Assembly (NCBI RefSeq): GCF_905171775.1
Contig: NC_053492.1
Span: 186,004,278-186,068,277 of the forward strand
Direction: 5' to 3'
Source: Rana temporaria
Lineage: Eukaryota > Chordata > Amphibia > Anura > Ranidae
DNA: 64,000 bases
The notes below the pieces were generated by a model that ran no database searches, was not told the origin of the DNA, and worked only from the letters and a program-made list of their open reading frames with translations. The stretch's first letter is position 1. The number at the start of each line of letters is the position of its first letter. Made by a program: the position numbers and the translations under genes. Shown here one piece after another: positions 1 through 12,800 of this stretch.

Positions 1-1146
1 TGCCTTTTCAGCATACTTTATTATTATACAGGATTTACTATATTTCTTGGAGTTTATTTAAAGAGCTTCCTTCTTTTTTAGTAAGTTTTCTCTTTGACTC
101 TCCACCCCATAGCTGCAGGCAGTACCTTTTTCAATGCACACCACAGCAATGCTGTGGTGTGAACTAATACATAGGAAACCAAGCCTTTGCTTTCTTTGCC
201 TGTGCATTGGGGCTGCAATGGAAATAGCTGCAAGTGTAGCCCCAATGCATATGGAGCAAACAAGCCCTTAGCTTTTTTTTTTCCAATTCAACATGCTTTT
301 TAAATTGGGGCTCATGCACACTGCATCTCTGATGAATGTGCTTACTCCATTATGAACGATGGTTTTACCCGAACGAGCGCTCCCGTCTCATAACTTGCTT
401 CTGTGCGTGGGTTTTTTACGTCGTTTTGGCCCACACACGATCATTTTTTACAACCCGAAAAACGTCATTGTTTAAAACGACGTTAAAAAATGCAGCATGT
501 TCGATTTTTTTTTTTCTTCGTTTTTCAGAACCTGAAAAATGTGTAGCCCACACACGATCATTTTAAATGACGTTTTTGAAAAACATTTTCTTCATGTCGA
601 AAAATGATCGTGTGTACGCGGCATAAGAAGCGGCTTCTACAGGCTTTTGAGCTTTTTTGAGCTCCTTTTTATTTATTTTTTCCCTGGAAACTCCCCTCCG
701 TGTTTGCCAATGGTGTTCATGCACACTTTGGCTCTTTCAGAAGTTTAAAGGCATATGCTCTTACAGGCAGAAAAAAAAACACCAAACGTGTTTTTGAGAG
801 GAGCTTTCGAGCAGAAAAAACGCCTAGGGCACAAAAACGCTTGAAAAAGCTGAAAGAAGCTCAAACGCACCTAGAAAAGGGGAAAAAAGCTTATGCTCAA
901 AGAGGCTAAATAAAAACGTGCAAAAGAGCAAAAAAAAAAAAGAGCAAAATAAAAGCTCACATGCCTGTAAAATCAGCTTTTTTTTTTTTTTGAGCTGCAG
1001 TGTGCATGAGCCCTAAGGTGTGTGATATAATGCTTGAGCTTCATAAGACTATATACAGCTCTGACCAGACATTTTCTGCCTTGTCTGCAGCAATTCTGAT
1101 CCATGTTCTTATTAAATACTACAGCTATTTCTTGCTTGTCTTACAG
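1..1146. other. ATP13A3 intron (partial) with nested small repeats
   Basis: There is no coding exon here. Positions 308-1013 are bounded by inverted ends GGGCTCATGCACACTGCA and its complement, a palindromic MITE-like unit. Inside it, about 341-632, is part of a second unit ending in GATCGTGTGTACGCGGCAT. The open frames here are A/T-rich chance frames. Confidence 0.6.
308..1013. mobile_element. MITE-like unit with 18-bp terminal inverted repeats
   Basis: The left end (308-325) reads GGGCTCATGCACACTGCA and the right end (996-1013) is its exact complement. There is no coding capacity. The interior is poly-A/T rich and holds a second repeat (about 341-632). Target duplication is not clear. Confidence 0.65.
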
Positions 1147-1189
1147 TTACTATGTTGGCATGTGTGGAGACGGAGCGAATGATTGTGGA
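1147..1189 (+). CDS. ATP13A3: ATP13A3 exon: hinge motif
   Basis: The exon encodes YYVGMCGDGANDCG, the Mg-binding hinge of the P-domain. It is bounded by a ttacag acceptor and a gtaagt donor. The first base completes a codon from the previous exon, which lies outside the window. Confidence 0.93.
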
Positions 1190-4100
1190 GTAAGTAAAAA
1201 CTTTTTTTTTTTTTTAAATGTGGTTGAAGGATTATTTCATAAGGAGCCACATAAAATATATCAATGCAGAATTAAAGGCCAACTCCACCTTTTAAACGAA
1301 CAAAAAAGATTTCCCAGCACACTTACCAGCCAGTCTGCAAAACAACCACATTGACCATTCACGCTTAGAAGAGAGGGTTTTGTTTGCACACATTTGCAAA
1401 TATATGCACAAGCCACAGTGCCCACGGCAAGGCTCCTCCTGTATACTGCAGTCCTAATTTTCAGTCACCCAAGTTTGGAGCACATATAGTGAATAGATTA
1501 AGGGCAGGTGTGCCTGGAGGGAGCCCACCCTTTAAAGGCTTAGGGATGCACATGAGGTCCAGCAAGAGGCAGCTGAAGGCAAGGCATCCAGTGCATCTTC
1601 ACACTCTTATTCAACCAACTGAACAAAAAACATCCACCTCAACCTATACCTAGACTTTGCAGTAAGGTGCACATGGAAGGGCAACGCACATCAAAAACAA
1701 ACAAAAGATTTCCCAGCACACTTGCTAGCCAGTCAACAACCAAATTGTCCTGTATAATAATTCACGTTAAAAATAGAGGGTTATGTTTGCACACATTTGT
1801 AAATATATGTGTAAGCCACCGTGCCCACATCAAGGCTCCACCTTTTAGTTTGTTATAGGTTACTCATATTTGGCTATAGAGAGATATGTAGCACTCAATG
1901 AAACACAAGTGTGGTGATTACCGCACTGTCAGTTGGCACTTCCTCCAGTTTAGTAACAAAATTCCAGACTTCTGTGCGGACAAGTCACTGGAGGAAGAAT
2001 CTCTGCACTGCACCTGTGATTTTCGTTGGTCCCAGCTGCAATTCTTTACAGACTCATTTGCAAAAAATAAATAAAAACAAATGCACATTTGTTTGCTGCA
2101 AATATGGATTCATTTATTTATTATTTGCAAAATTTGGAATGTTCAGGAAAGCACAAAAAAAATTGTATTCTCCTTTTTTTTTTTTTTTTTAACCAAAGTA
2201 CAGTAAAGCAAGTAGCCCCAATTCAGCTGCAGCAAGCATGCTGAAATGTAAATTTGCATGGTCTCTCTCTTTTACATTTGAATCCCGTAAGGTATTAAAT
2301 AAAATGTTATCATGAATTGGTTCTTTGATACAGAATGGCTTGTGGTTTACAGTTAAAAGAGAACCAAACCCTACAGACAAGGAAGCTGCCACCTTAGCTT
2401 CTGTTTGATCTGCAGTTACCATAGAGCTCAACATGTGATCCGCAAGACACCAGTCACTCGATGGCTTGAAAATTTTCTTTGGAACTCAAGTAACGGGCCT
2501 CATTCACACATACCGGTGTTTTATGCATCCCTGTGCAGGCAGATCTATTGTTGTCATTTGAGACACAGCTGTTTCACAGACACATCAGCCCAGTATGACA
2601 CTACTGCATTTTGCATGTTTCAAATGCAGACCGTGTGAGTTTGAGGACAAGCACGTGCCCCCACGCAAATGTCATATTGGGACACAGCAGTTGTCTATGC
2701 ATCCAACATCAATGGGACTGCCTACACAGGGTTGCATGAAACCCCTGGGCTGTGCCGGCAAACACAGCTCTGTTTGGGCATATGGTATAGTATATCCTGT
2801 GTAAATGAGGCCTTTATCATTCATGGCATTGCCTTGAATGTACTGTAACTGTTTTGGGAAACTGATGGGTTTAGTTCCGCTTTAAGTTTATTACTGACTA
2901 CTTATTGACTGCATTAAATTAGCATTTTCCTACTGTTGGTGATCTCATCACAGGCACTGAAAAGAGCCCATGGCGGTATATCACTATCGGAGTTGGAAGC
3001 ATCTGTAGCATCACCTTTCACCTCCCGGACGCCCAGCATTGCATGTGTGCCAGATCTAATACGGTATAGTACATTTACCTATCGGTTTTAACTAACAAAA
3101 GATCTATTTAAGAGATGTGCTATTTGAATTCATATAGGTTCATAAAGCCTCAGGATACTCAGCCCCAATTTTGCACTGTGTAAGCCAATGATGCCCAACT
3201 TTTTGAAGAGCGAGGGCCACCTAAGTAACTTGGTAACTAGTCACGGGCCACAATGAGTGGAGCGGGCGGATGACAGGTCTGCATATGCAGAACGGACAAG
3301 CACACGGCCCACTCTACTCTATATGATCCCAGATGGAAGGGGACGGATCCCCTTTTTTATTTTTTTTTATTTTTTGTGTGTGTATTGACTTGGAGTGGAG
3401 GTAGATGGGTGTAAATGGACTCAAGTTCAACACAGAGGTGAATGGAGGGTCTGAGTCCGCCTGAAAAACCAACAGGCAGACCGATCATGTGTAAAGGGCC
3501 TAGGGCTGCTTTCACACCAATGCACTGCGTTATACCTGCAGCACAGTGCACCTGTGGCTATCCTGCTGGTTAGCTGCACTTTGTCATATAATTTTATTAT
3601 GTCCTGCAGGTGTGGATGCACTTTCTGACAGTGCTTTCAGAATGCGCACCAAACCCACAGGTAATAACAGAAGTCTATGGCTTGATGTAGGTAACCAGCA
3701 GGTGCACTGCGCTGCACCTGCGGATTAGTTTGAAAGCAGCCCAGAGCAGGGCCAGATTAAGAACATCATGGGCCTGGTGCTGAGGATTTTGGTGGGGCCT
3801 TTTAGGCTGCATTCACACCTCCGCGACAAGTAACGCCGCGTACGCGGCGTATTTTGCCGCGTATAGTATAACTTTTTTTTTACAAATCCTTCCTATTGCT
3901 TTGTATGGCCGAACGCCAATGCTGCCTGAAAAAAAGGGTCCGGGACTTTTTTTCATGCCGCAGGTGTACGGCGTCTATGAGATGTGAACCATCTCATAGA
4001 CAGCAATGGGAATTCTCCCCTCCAGCGGCACGAGCGGCCGGCGTCGGGCGTTTTGTCGCGGAGGTGTGAATGGGGTGTAATAAATAATAAATAAATGCGT

Positions 4101-7100
4101 GGGAATGACATGAACGCAGCCCAGCCAAGGCAAGTGACCAAAGGCACAGAACCCAGAAGGAAGACCGGGTGAAGATGGAAGTGTCCAGGCCCTGCCGGAT
4201 TCATCACAGCGCAGCACTGGAGGGCTCAGTCTGAAAATGTAAGTGTACACTAATGTGCTAATATGCTGTGCATACTTGTACATTGTGGCATAACCTACCC
4301 CAGGGTCTCTAAAAAGTAGTAATGTCAGGAAAGTTTACTACCGCTTTATTATCACAGGATCCCAGGAGCCTCTCATGGGGCCCCCTACTGACCCGGTGGA
4401 CGGTGGCCCTTGGGCAGTGCCTAAGTGCACAGTTGCCAACATTTAAAAAATATTTTCAGGGCCACTTTTTTATATAAGTGCTATATTTAGAGTAGCTGAG
4501 ATCCCCGATGTTCCTCTATACATCATAGTAGTAATCACAAAATTAAATGAGTACTAATAATGGGGCAGAACAAATATGAGAACTGATATTTCCTTTAGTT
4601 GAACTAACAAAAGTGTGTCCATTCTAGAGCTGGTAACATTGAGGGTATTCAGTATAATTTTAAAGAACTGTTTTTGTGGGTATGCGACATAGGGGAGGAG
4701 TATGGACGTATATAAGTGGGAAGTATGTGCAGGTGAGGGAGAGGAATGTGGAGGGTCTAACAGTGGGCACTATGTACAGGAGAGGAGTACAAAGGGTACG
4801 GAAAAAAGCACTATGTACAGGAGAGGAGTGTGAAGGGTATGACAATGGGCAGTATGTACAGGAAGAGTGAGGGGGTATGACAGAGGGTAGTACGTACCAG
4901 AGAGAAGTGTGGAGGGTATGATGGGGCAGTATGTACAGGAGAGGAGTGTGGAGGGTATGACAGTGGGCAGTATGTACAGGAGAGGAATGTAGACGGTATG
5001 ATAGTGGGCTCTATGTATAGGAGAGGAGTGTGGAGGGTATGACAGTGAACACTATGTATAGGAGAGGAGTGTGGAGGGTATGACAGTGGGCACTATGTAT
5101 AGGAGAGGAGTGTGGAGGGTATGACAGTGAGCAGTATGTACAGGAGAGGAGTGTGGAGGGTGCGACAGTGGGCACTAAGTACAGGAGAGAAGTGTATGAC
5201 AGCAGGCACTATGTACAGGAGAGGAGTGTGAAGGGTATGACAGTGGGCGCTATGTATAGGAGAGGAGTGTGGAGGGTATGACAGTGGGCACTATGTACAG
5301 GAGAGGAGTGTGTAGGGTATGACAGTGGGTACTATGTATAGGAGAGAAGTGTGGAGAGTATGACAGTGGGCACTTTGTACAGGAGAGGAGTGTGGAGAGT
5401 ATGACAGTGAGCACTATGTACAGGAGTGGAAGGATATTTAGGGACTGAGTAGTGGTTAAGCGGGTCATACATGGATTGAAATTACGCCAATTATGCAGAG
5501 ACCAGCCATAGTCAATCTATGTATGGGCTAGCTGGTTTTACACAAGTCAATCTATTAATCAACTTGAGTACAACCAGCCTGTTTTTTTTTTCTTAAAACA
5601 ATCAGTGCTGCCAGCTAAAGTTAGCAACACTGATCATTGTACGCACTAGCAGAACACAATAACACTGCAGGAGTGATTCCCCCATCCACAGGTCAGCAGG
5701 TGAGAGGGTGTGTGGGGACAGGCTGGGGAGAGATACTAGTCAGTGGCTGGGTAGGCACTGGTAGTATCAGAGCCAGATACACACAGGTTACATACGCCAC
5801 GATCGTTAGAGCGAGAACAATAATTCTAGTACTAGACCTCCTCTGTAACTCTAAACATGTAACCTAAAAAAATGTAAAGCATCGCTTAGGATACCAAAAA
5901 AAATTGTGCTAACTTAACTAACTAACTGTTTTTTTAATGAATGAAACATTTTTTTTCCAAAAAAACATGTTTGAAGAATTGCTGCGCAAATACCGTGCTA
6001 GAGCGGCACAATTAATCGTTAAAAAAATCGTGATCTCGATTCAACCCCCCTGACAATCTTCAATGCAGAGTTTGCTGATTCTTTCATATAACAAGTGGAG
6101 AGACTTTCAGCTGTTAAAAGAAAATATCTGGGCAGTCTGCCAAGTTTTTAACAGGAAACATTGTAACTGACACTTCCTTCTTAGATCAAAGGGATACACT
6201 TCTGTGTGTAAAGAACAAATCTGGGCAGTCTGCGAAGTTTGTAAACAAAATGAAACATTGTAACTAACTAACATTGTAACTAAATTTAACCACTTAAAGT
6301 CCAACACTTGTTTCTTAAGTTAAAAAGCAATATTATTTGCTAGAAAATTACTTGGAACTGCCAAACATTATATATATTTTAGCAGAGACTCTAGGGAATA
6401 CAATGGCTATTGCTGCAATATTTTATGTCACACTGCATTTTCCCACTTCAATGAATAATAAAAACCATAAAAACAAAACAGTGAAGTTAGCCCATTTTTT
6501 TTTTTTTTTATGTGAAAGATGATGTTACGCCGCAACAATCGTGAGAGAATCGTGATCTATCTTCTAAGCAAAAAAATTGCAATTCTCATTTTAGCCAGAA
6601 TCGTGCAGCTCTATACCATGCAACATAAAAAGTGCAAAGACCACCATAGAGTCATTTTCTAGCAAAAAACAAATGATGATTTTTACATGTAGTAGAGAAG
6701 TGTCAGAATTGGCCTGGGTGGCAAGGGGTTAATTACCATGAGTAATATACAAATAATTATTATAAGCACTGTGATCCTATCAGTCTGCTGTAGTGTGTCA
6801 GCTTGTATTTATATTGGCCGCTCTGAATGTAGCTTCTGACAGGCTGTGCAAGCAGGCCCGTATCTCCGGAACCATATATGATAGCCGTCCCATATTTTAA
6901 CCAGTTGTGGGGTAGCTCTTCCCATGCCTACCCCCAAATGTGGGGTTTCTGTAACCTCTGGTCATCGAGCTACAACCCCCCAAATTCTTAAAAAAAAAAA
7001 AATTTTTTTTTTTTTTTTTTTTGGGCAAATGGGCCTATCTTGAGAAAGGGGCCTGGAGCTGCAGCTCCATCAGCCCCATTGTTAATCCGGCCCTGGCCCA

Positions 7101-7161
7101 GAGTAACCAGTGCAGAACTAGAATGAATATGCCCATTACTATGTGATTGTGCTTAAAAAAA

Positions 7162-7196
<35 letters not shown>

Positions 7197-9767
7197 AAAA
7201 TCTTCACTTTGGGAATCGCCCTGCAGGTATCACCAGCTGTTTCTGTCCCAGGCAGAGTGCATTTGGTATCACTCCATCTATGATGGTAGCAGGCACTCTA
7301 CCGGAAGCATCGGCTCTGTTCTCTACTGCCAGCTTCATTCTCATCACTGATGCTCTGGGTGGCAAATCAGGAACCCGCTATCTGGGCTTATAACCAACAC
7401 CCCCCTCTAGAGCAGGAGGTCACTCACGGGCCATCAGTTGGGCACCCCCTGATGTATGCTGTGCCACCAGTCAGATTGTGGACAGCCCTCCCATTGTAAG
7501 AAAAGATTGGTAATGTTTATTTGCTGTATTTACTAGTTAAAACTCCTAGTTTTAAAACATGTTTGCTTTTACACTAGATTGAATTTTTATCTTTCGCTTA
7601 TGCACTTAATTTAAGAGATTATAATTGTCATATTATACCTGATGCTCTCTACTTTGTTTTGTAGGGAAGGGCGTGCAGCTTTAATCACTTCATTTTGTGT
7701 ATTCAAATTCATGGCTCTGTACAGTATTATCCAGTATTTCTCTGTCACCCTGCTCTACTCTGTGAGTATAGTCTGCGATTAGTGTCTCTACGCAGTCTTT
7801 TACACTTTGTACCATGTTATGCTACTTAATCATTCACTGAGCTTTTTTTTAATGTAACACTCTATCACTTTTTAACATTCCTAATCTTATACATTACTAA
7901 TAATAAAAAAACATTAAACAGTGTCTGCCTTTAGGAGGTAGTCATTTTAGTCCCAATCAGAGATAACAAACACCCCCATTGGTTTACGTATTACGGTCTT
8001 GCTTTCTTGGGGAATGCCAATATGACACTTAAAACATATAAACGTTGAATCCCATGTTTTCATACATCCTAAAATTCAATCGCTTTTTATTATATAATAT
8101 CATTTTTATACATGCATAGATTTCAAACAGACTGTTTTAGCATTAGGTAGTTGCAGTTTTTTAAAAGCAAATGTATTTTTTTTGTCCTGCTTGTTTGTCT
8201 AGATCCTTAGCAATTTAGGTGACTTCCAATTTCTCTTCATTGACCTGGCCATCATACTGGTTGTGGCGTTTACAAGTAAGTGTTCCTATTGTCCACATAT
8301 TTTATGTCGTTTTAACTTTTTTTTTAATTAGTGTCTATTGTGTCATATTTCACATTTTATTGTTGCCGCTTCTGTTTTTTTTTTTTTTTTTTCACACAAG
8401 CGCAGTATTTGTTTGTTATATTTGGTCATGTGTTCTCTTTTTCTTGGAAAGACCTGGGAGTGATGTCATTCTGTTTAGGACAGACAAGAATACTATATGG
8501 TATCCTGCTGCTAAGGTAGGAGTATGGTGTTATAAAATAAAGGCCCATTAGCAGATAAGTAGAAAGTAAAGACTCCCATTCGAGAGACTGGTCAAGCAGG
8601 GTAGCTTTAGTCTGAAGTTTTAGCCACAATATTTATTGCAGATCATTTTAGTAACTATAGAGGACATTGTATTAGAGGACTGTTATCTACTGACTGATTT
8701 TACTGTTCACAAAATTGTTGAATTTTTAGAAGCCTCAACTGTCCTTTCTCATCATGCACCTTTAGCTCTAAGCTGTATGTTTTACAACAACAATTTCCAG
8801 CATGCCAAACTCCAGTTTCTTTTATTGCACGTCAGAAAGTCCCCTTTCCAAGCATAACCCCTCTAGGCAAGGCTTCAGTTTTTTTGTTTGTGACTAAATG
8901 TGATGGTCACAGCTATGCAGCTCTGCGCGCAAATAGCTAGATGGTTCCACCCAGGATCAGGAGACTCGTTTTCCCCAGATCCATTTCTTTGACTACTCAT
9001 CTCTGAGGACAGTTGTTGGCAAGTGTCAAAACAATAAGGTCCTGGCTCATCGCATGACAAGAAGTGGTGTTCTACTAATGGAATTAAGGAAGCAAGCAAA
9101 AACCTTAAAGTACTCTATCCAGCAACGTTTGAATCTTTGGGTCTTCTCTGTACTATTGCGCAGGTTTTTATGGCTGAAGCTTTGTCAGTGGAAATGTCCT
9201 GCTAAAAACATGTTTTTTGAGGGAAAATCTTTGTTCAGTCCTACTTGGATGCTTACATCCAGTTGGTGTCTGTAGGTAATGGTATTTTGTTACCCCTTAG
9301 AATAGTAGTCTACATTTAAAAATCCTGACATTCCTCTTAATTCAAAAAAGCATTTTTGTTGGCACCTCAGGCCTCAAGCTCTTAGATCAAGCCCACTTCA
9401 CAATAAAAGGGCACTCCACTCGCACGCTTGACGTTCATGGAGACCAAAGAAAATATTACTCTTCGACAAGTTCTTGATCACCTCAAGAGACTCAACACAT
9501 TTCTTAAGTGTAGAAGTTTGAATGGAATAGGTGGCAACCTCTTTCTAGCAGGGAGTTTCCTGAAGACAGGACATCAAAGATGCTTACCTGCATGTTCTGA
9601 TCCTTCTGCCTCAAAAAAGGTTCCGCATTTTGCAGTGGAGGACTGTTGCTTAACCACTTCACGCGTAAAAGTAAAACCAATCTTGATGTCTAAGCACAAT
9701 TTTGCAATTGAATGTCTCTTGACTGACACAGAGGTATCTTTTTAGAGCTGTGGATGCTAGGGCTTCT

Positions 9768-9802
<35 letters not shown>

Positions 9803-12800
9803 TCCTTATTGATCACAGTGCAGTCCACAAACAGTGCCGTGAACTGGCCCCATTGTTTAAAAAAAAAAGTTTAGGAAACCCTGGTTTTTAAATATTAATT
9901 GCCTGGCGGACAGAGGATATTGCTTGCTCTTTCTATTTTTTATTTTTCCAGAGTTGCATTTTTTTTCTCTGATCATACTACTGCTGTTTCCAATTTCTTC
10001 TTGAATCCTTTGTGTAAAACACACTAGTAGAATATTTCCCCATGCCTCAAGCATGTCTTCTGTTTTCTTTCTTGAGCTGGTGTACAGCTCTGTCAAAGTA
10101 AGCAGCATGTGCCTTTTCTTAATGCTTCAGACAAGCCAAAAAATGCACTTTTGTGTTGATTTAAGTGTACAAACTACTACTGTACAAAACACAATTTTGC
10201 TAATTTTCTAGATAATTTAAAGCACTCTACTGGTAATACGTTAGTTAACCACTTCCATACCAGGCACACTTTCTGCCCAAGACAATTTTTATCTTTCAGC
10301 GCTGTCGCACTTTGAATGACAATTGCGCGGCCATGCAACACTGTACCCAAATATAATTTTTATAATTTTCTTTCCACAAATAGAGCTTTCTAAAAATAAA
10401 TGATGGGCGGCACTGATGGGGGGTGCTGGATATGCAGCACTAATAGGTTGCACTGGAGAGGCAGCACTGATGAGGAGCTACTGACGGGCTTTTCTGAGTG
10501 GCACTGACATGCATTACTGATTGCCACTTTTTTAGGCACTGTTGTGGGCACTGATCTGCACTTTCATGGGCACTGACAGGCTTTATAGAGGGGCACAGGC
10601 CTGGCATGTGATGGGCATTTATTGGCAACTGATTGGCATCTTTTGATGGGGGCTGTGCTGATAATCAATGTGCTGAACATCAGCACAGATCCCCTCTGAC
10701 GGGGAGAGCCGCCGATCGGCTCTCCCTGTCAGCGTGAACCGAGGAGAGACGTTTACCGTAACTTCCTGGTTCACGCGATGTACCGCTGTGATTGGCCACA
10801 GCTGATCACATGGTATGAAGCCTCTGTCGGAGTTGCTGTGTGTCAAACTGACACACAGCACCTCCGATCGCCATTCTTGGGCTCTGTTATCCTGATCATG
10901 TCATTTGACGTCCGATTAGGATAACTAAACCACTTTGCCACCGTCATTCTGCTATATGGCGGGCGGCAAGTGGTTAAGCTAACAATATTTTATGATTTAA
11001 AATCAGATTAGTGCATTTCTGTAATTAAGAATTGATCATGTATTCTTGTATTTAATATGTATTTGAGATTTAGTAAAGCTTTGTTTTCATTTGCAGTGAG
11101 TTTAAACCCAGCCTGGAAAGAGTTGGTAGCACAAAGACCCCCATCTGGTCTAATATCTGGACCCCTTCTATTTTCTGTCCTTTCCCAAATATTTATTTGC
11201 TTGGCATTCCAAACCATGGCTTTTCTGCTTGTGAAACAGGAGCCCTGGTACGAGGTCTGGACACCCAGCAGCAAGTAAGTGTCATCATTCTACTCTTTAT
11301 TATTTGAAGTGGAACTTTATACACAAAATAACAATTTGCAAACAGGCAGTTTTTTTTTTAAATGCAGAATAGACATATTATGTCCATTCTATTATGTGCT
11401 TGTTTGCAATGTGCACTGGAAATGTGCATGCGTGGGATTGATGTTATCCTGGCCTTACAAAATGGGCAAAGATCAGAACCCGGAAGAAGACCAGCCAAAT
11501 ATGTCGATGGCTGACACGATTGGTCACTTGGCTGAAGTGGAAGAATATGGTCCCCCTGTAAAACAAGTTGTCTGTCTGTGCCCTATTACACCTGTTCTGA
11601 TTGGTCTATTCTTCTCTTCCAGTGTCTGCAATATCTCTTTAGATGGTCATGAAAATCACACTAAAATTGATGAGCATAACATCAGCAACTATGAGAACAC
11701 AACCCTGTTCTATGTATCCAGCTTCCAGTATCTCATTGTGGCAGTTGTATTTTCAAAAGGAAAACCCTTTCGCCAGCCCAGCTACAAAAACTGTACGTGT
11801 TTTTTTTTCAAAGCTGTAGTGTATTTTAGTTTTCTAGTGTATTGGAGATGTTTGTTTACGTATAGTCAAACCCAGCTCTGTACCTTGCTATACAGAGCTG
11901 TAAGTGAAAAAATGCATAATTATTATATGGGGAGGAACTGGTCTTTTTCCGTATGTGCTTTGACTGCTAGAGTTTTTTTATTTCTGCTTTTAAAAGTCAA
12001 TCTGTTATTTAGTGAAGCCTGCCTAGGATTATAACTACCATCAGTCCCAATCTACAGTGGGTATAGACAAGAATCACCCCCCTTTAAGTGCCAGTTCACA
12101 CCAGACGCAGTTCCGTTCAGTTCCGTGTGCTTTTTTTCTGCACAAAATACATGCACTGTGTTTTCCATGTATTCCAATGGCTCTAGTTAGCTCCAGTTCA
12201 CACCATGCAGTCAGTTTCCGGTCAGTTTCTGCACCAAAAAATTTACTGCATGGTGTGAACTAGAGCCATTGAAGTACATGGAAAACACTATGCATGCATT
12301 TTTTGTGCAGATAAAATGCACACAAAACTGTACGGAACTGCGTCTGGTGTGAACTGGCCCTAAAATCACATTTTGTGTTGCTGCGTGGCCTGAAAATGAA
12401 GACAGTTTTTTGTTTTATCCAGCTGTATTTACTCCATGGAACTTATAACAACTAAGTAAAAGATGTAAACATCAAAGGGGGGTGATTCTTTTCTTGTACG
12501 TATTAGCAGAGTTTTTCTAAAATACGAGCATGAAAAATCTGCTTTAGCTGCATAAAAACCAATCGGCATGCAGGTTTTATTGTCAGGCGGAAGTTAGAAT
12601 CTGGCTACCATACACAGCTGCACCAGGATCTGAACACACCAGTTTTAGTAAATCTCTCCCCAAAATCCCAGGTGGGCTGTAATTAGGGGGCAGGGGAATT
12701 ATTAAATAGCAGCTTCACTAAAGGTTACTCTGTCCTTTAAATTTACTATCCCTATATGCCACGTTTTAGGCATTTCCTGTCCATTCTCAGTATCCACACA

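Larger units (their letters stand above)
3747..7095. mobile_element. hAT-like non-autonomous element, 3.35 kb, with 8-bp target duplication
   Basis: The left end CAGGGCCAGATTAAGAAC and the right end GTTAATCCGGCCCTG form a terminal inverted repeat. Both sides carry the same 8 bp, GCCCAGAG (3739-3746 and 7096-7103). An 8-bp duplication and CAGGG-type ends are the hallmarks of hAT elements. No transposase frame is visible. The body has accumulated a palindromic MITE (about 3807-4078), a 41-bp minisatellite and another MITE (about 6000-6615). Confidence 0.85.
3064..7664. other. ATP13A3 intron carrying a nested hAT-like element
   Basis: A 4.6 kb intron. Most of it (3747-7095) is one hAT-like insertion with nested repeats, listed separately. 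Positions 3190-3740 and 7104-7660 hold low-grade repeats, with a long T run at about 7157-7193. No exon-like sequence was seen. Confidence 0.6.
8276..11096. other. ATP13A3 intron with DIRS relic and TTAA element
   Basis: This intron holds a decayed DIRS-like reverse transcriptase piece (about 9440-9640), a T-rich tract near 9768-9800 and a TTAA-flanked element (10249-10973). The remainder shows no recognisable gene. Confidence 0.55.

Noticed and set aside
325..345. CTCTGATGAATGTGC as a possible hammerhead core
   Set aside because: No stem II and no GAAAC follow; chance match.
11279..12034. 251-codon open frame
   Set aside because: It covers the intron before and the real exon 11623-11792 plus following intron; only the exon part is ATP13A3.
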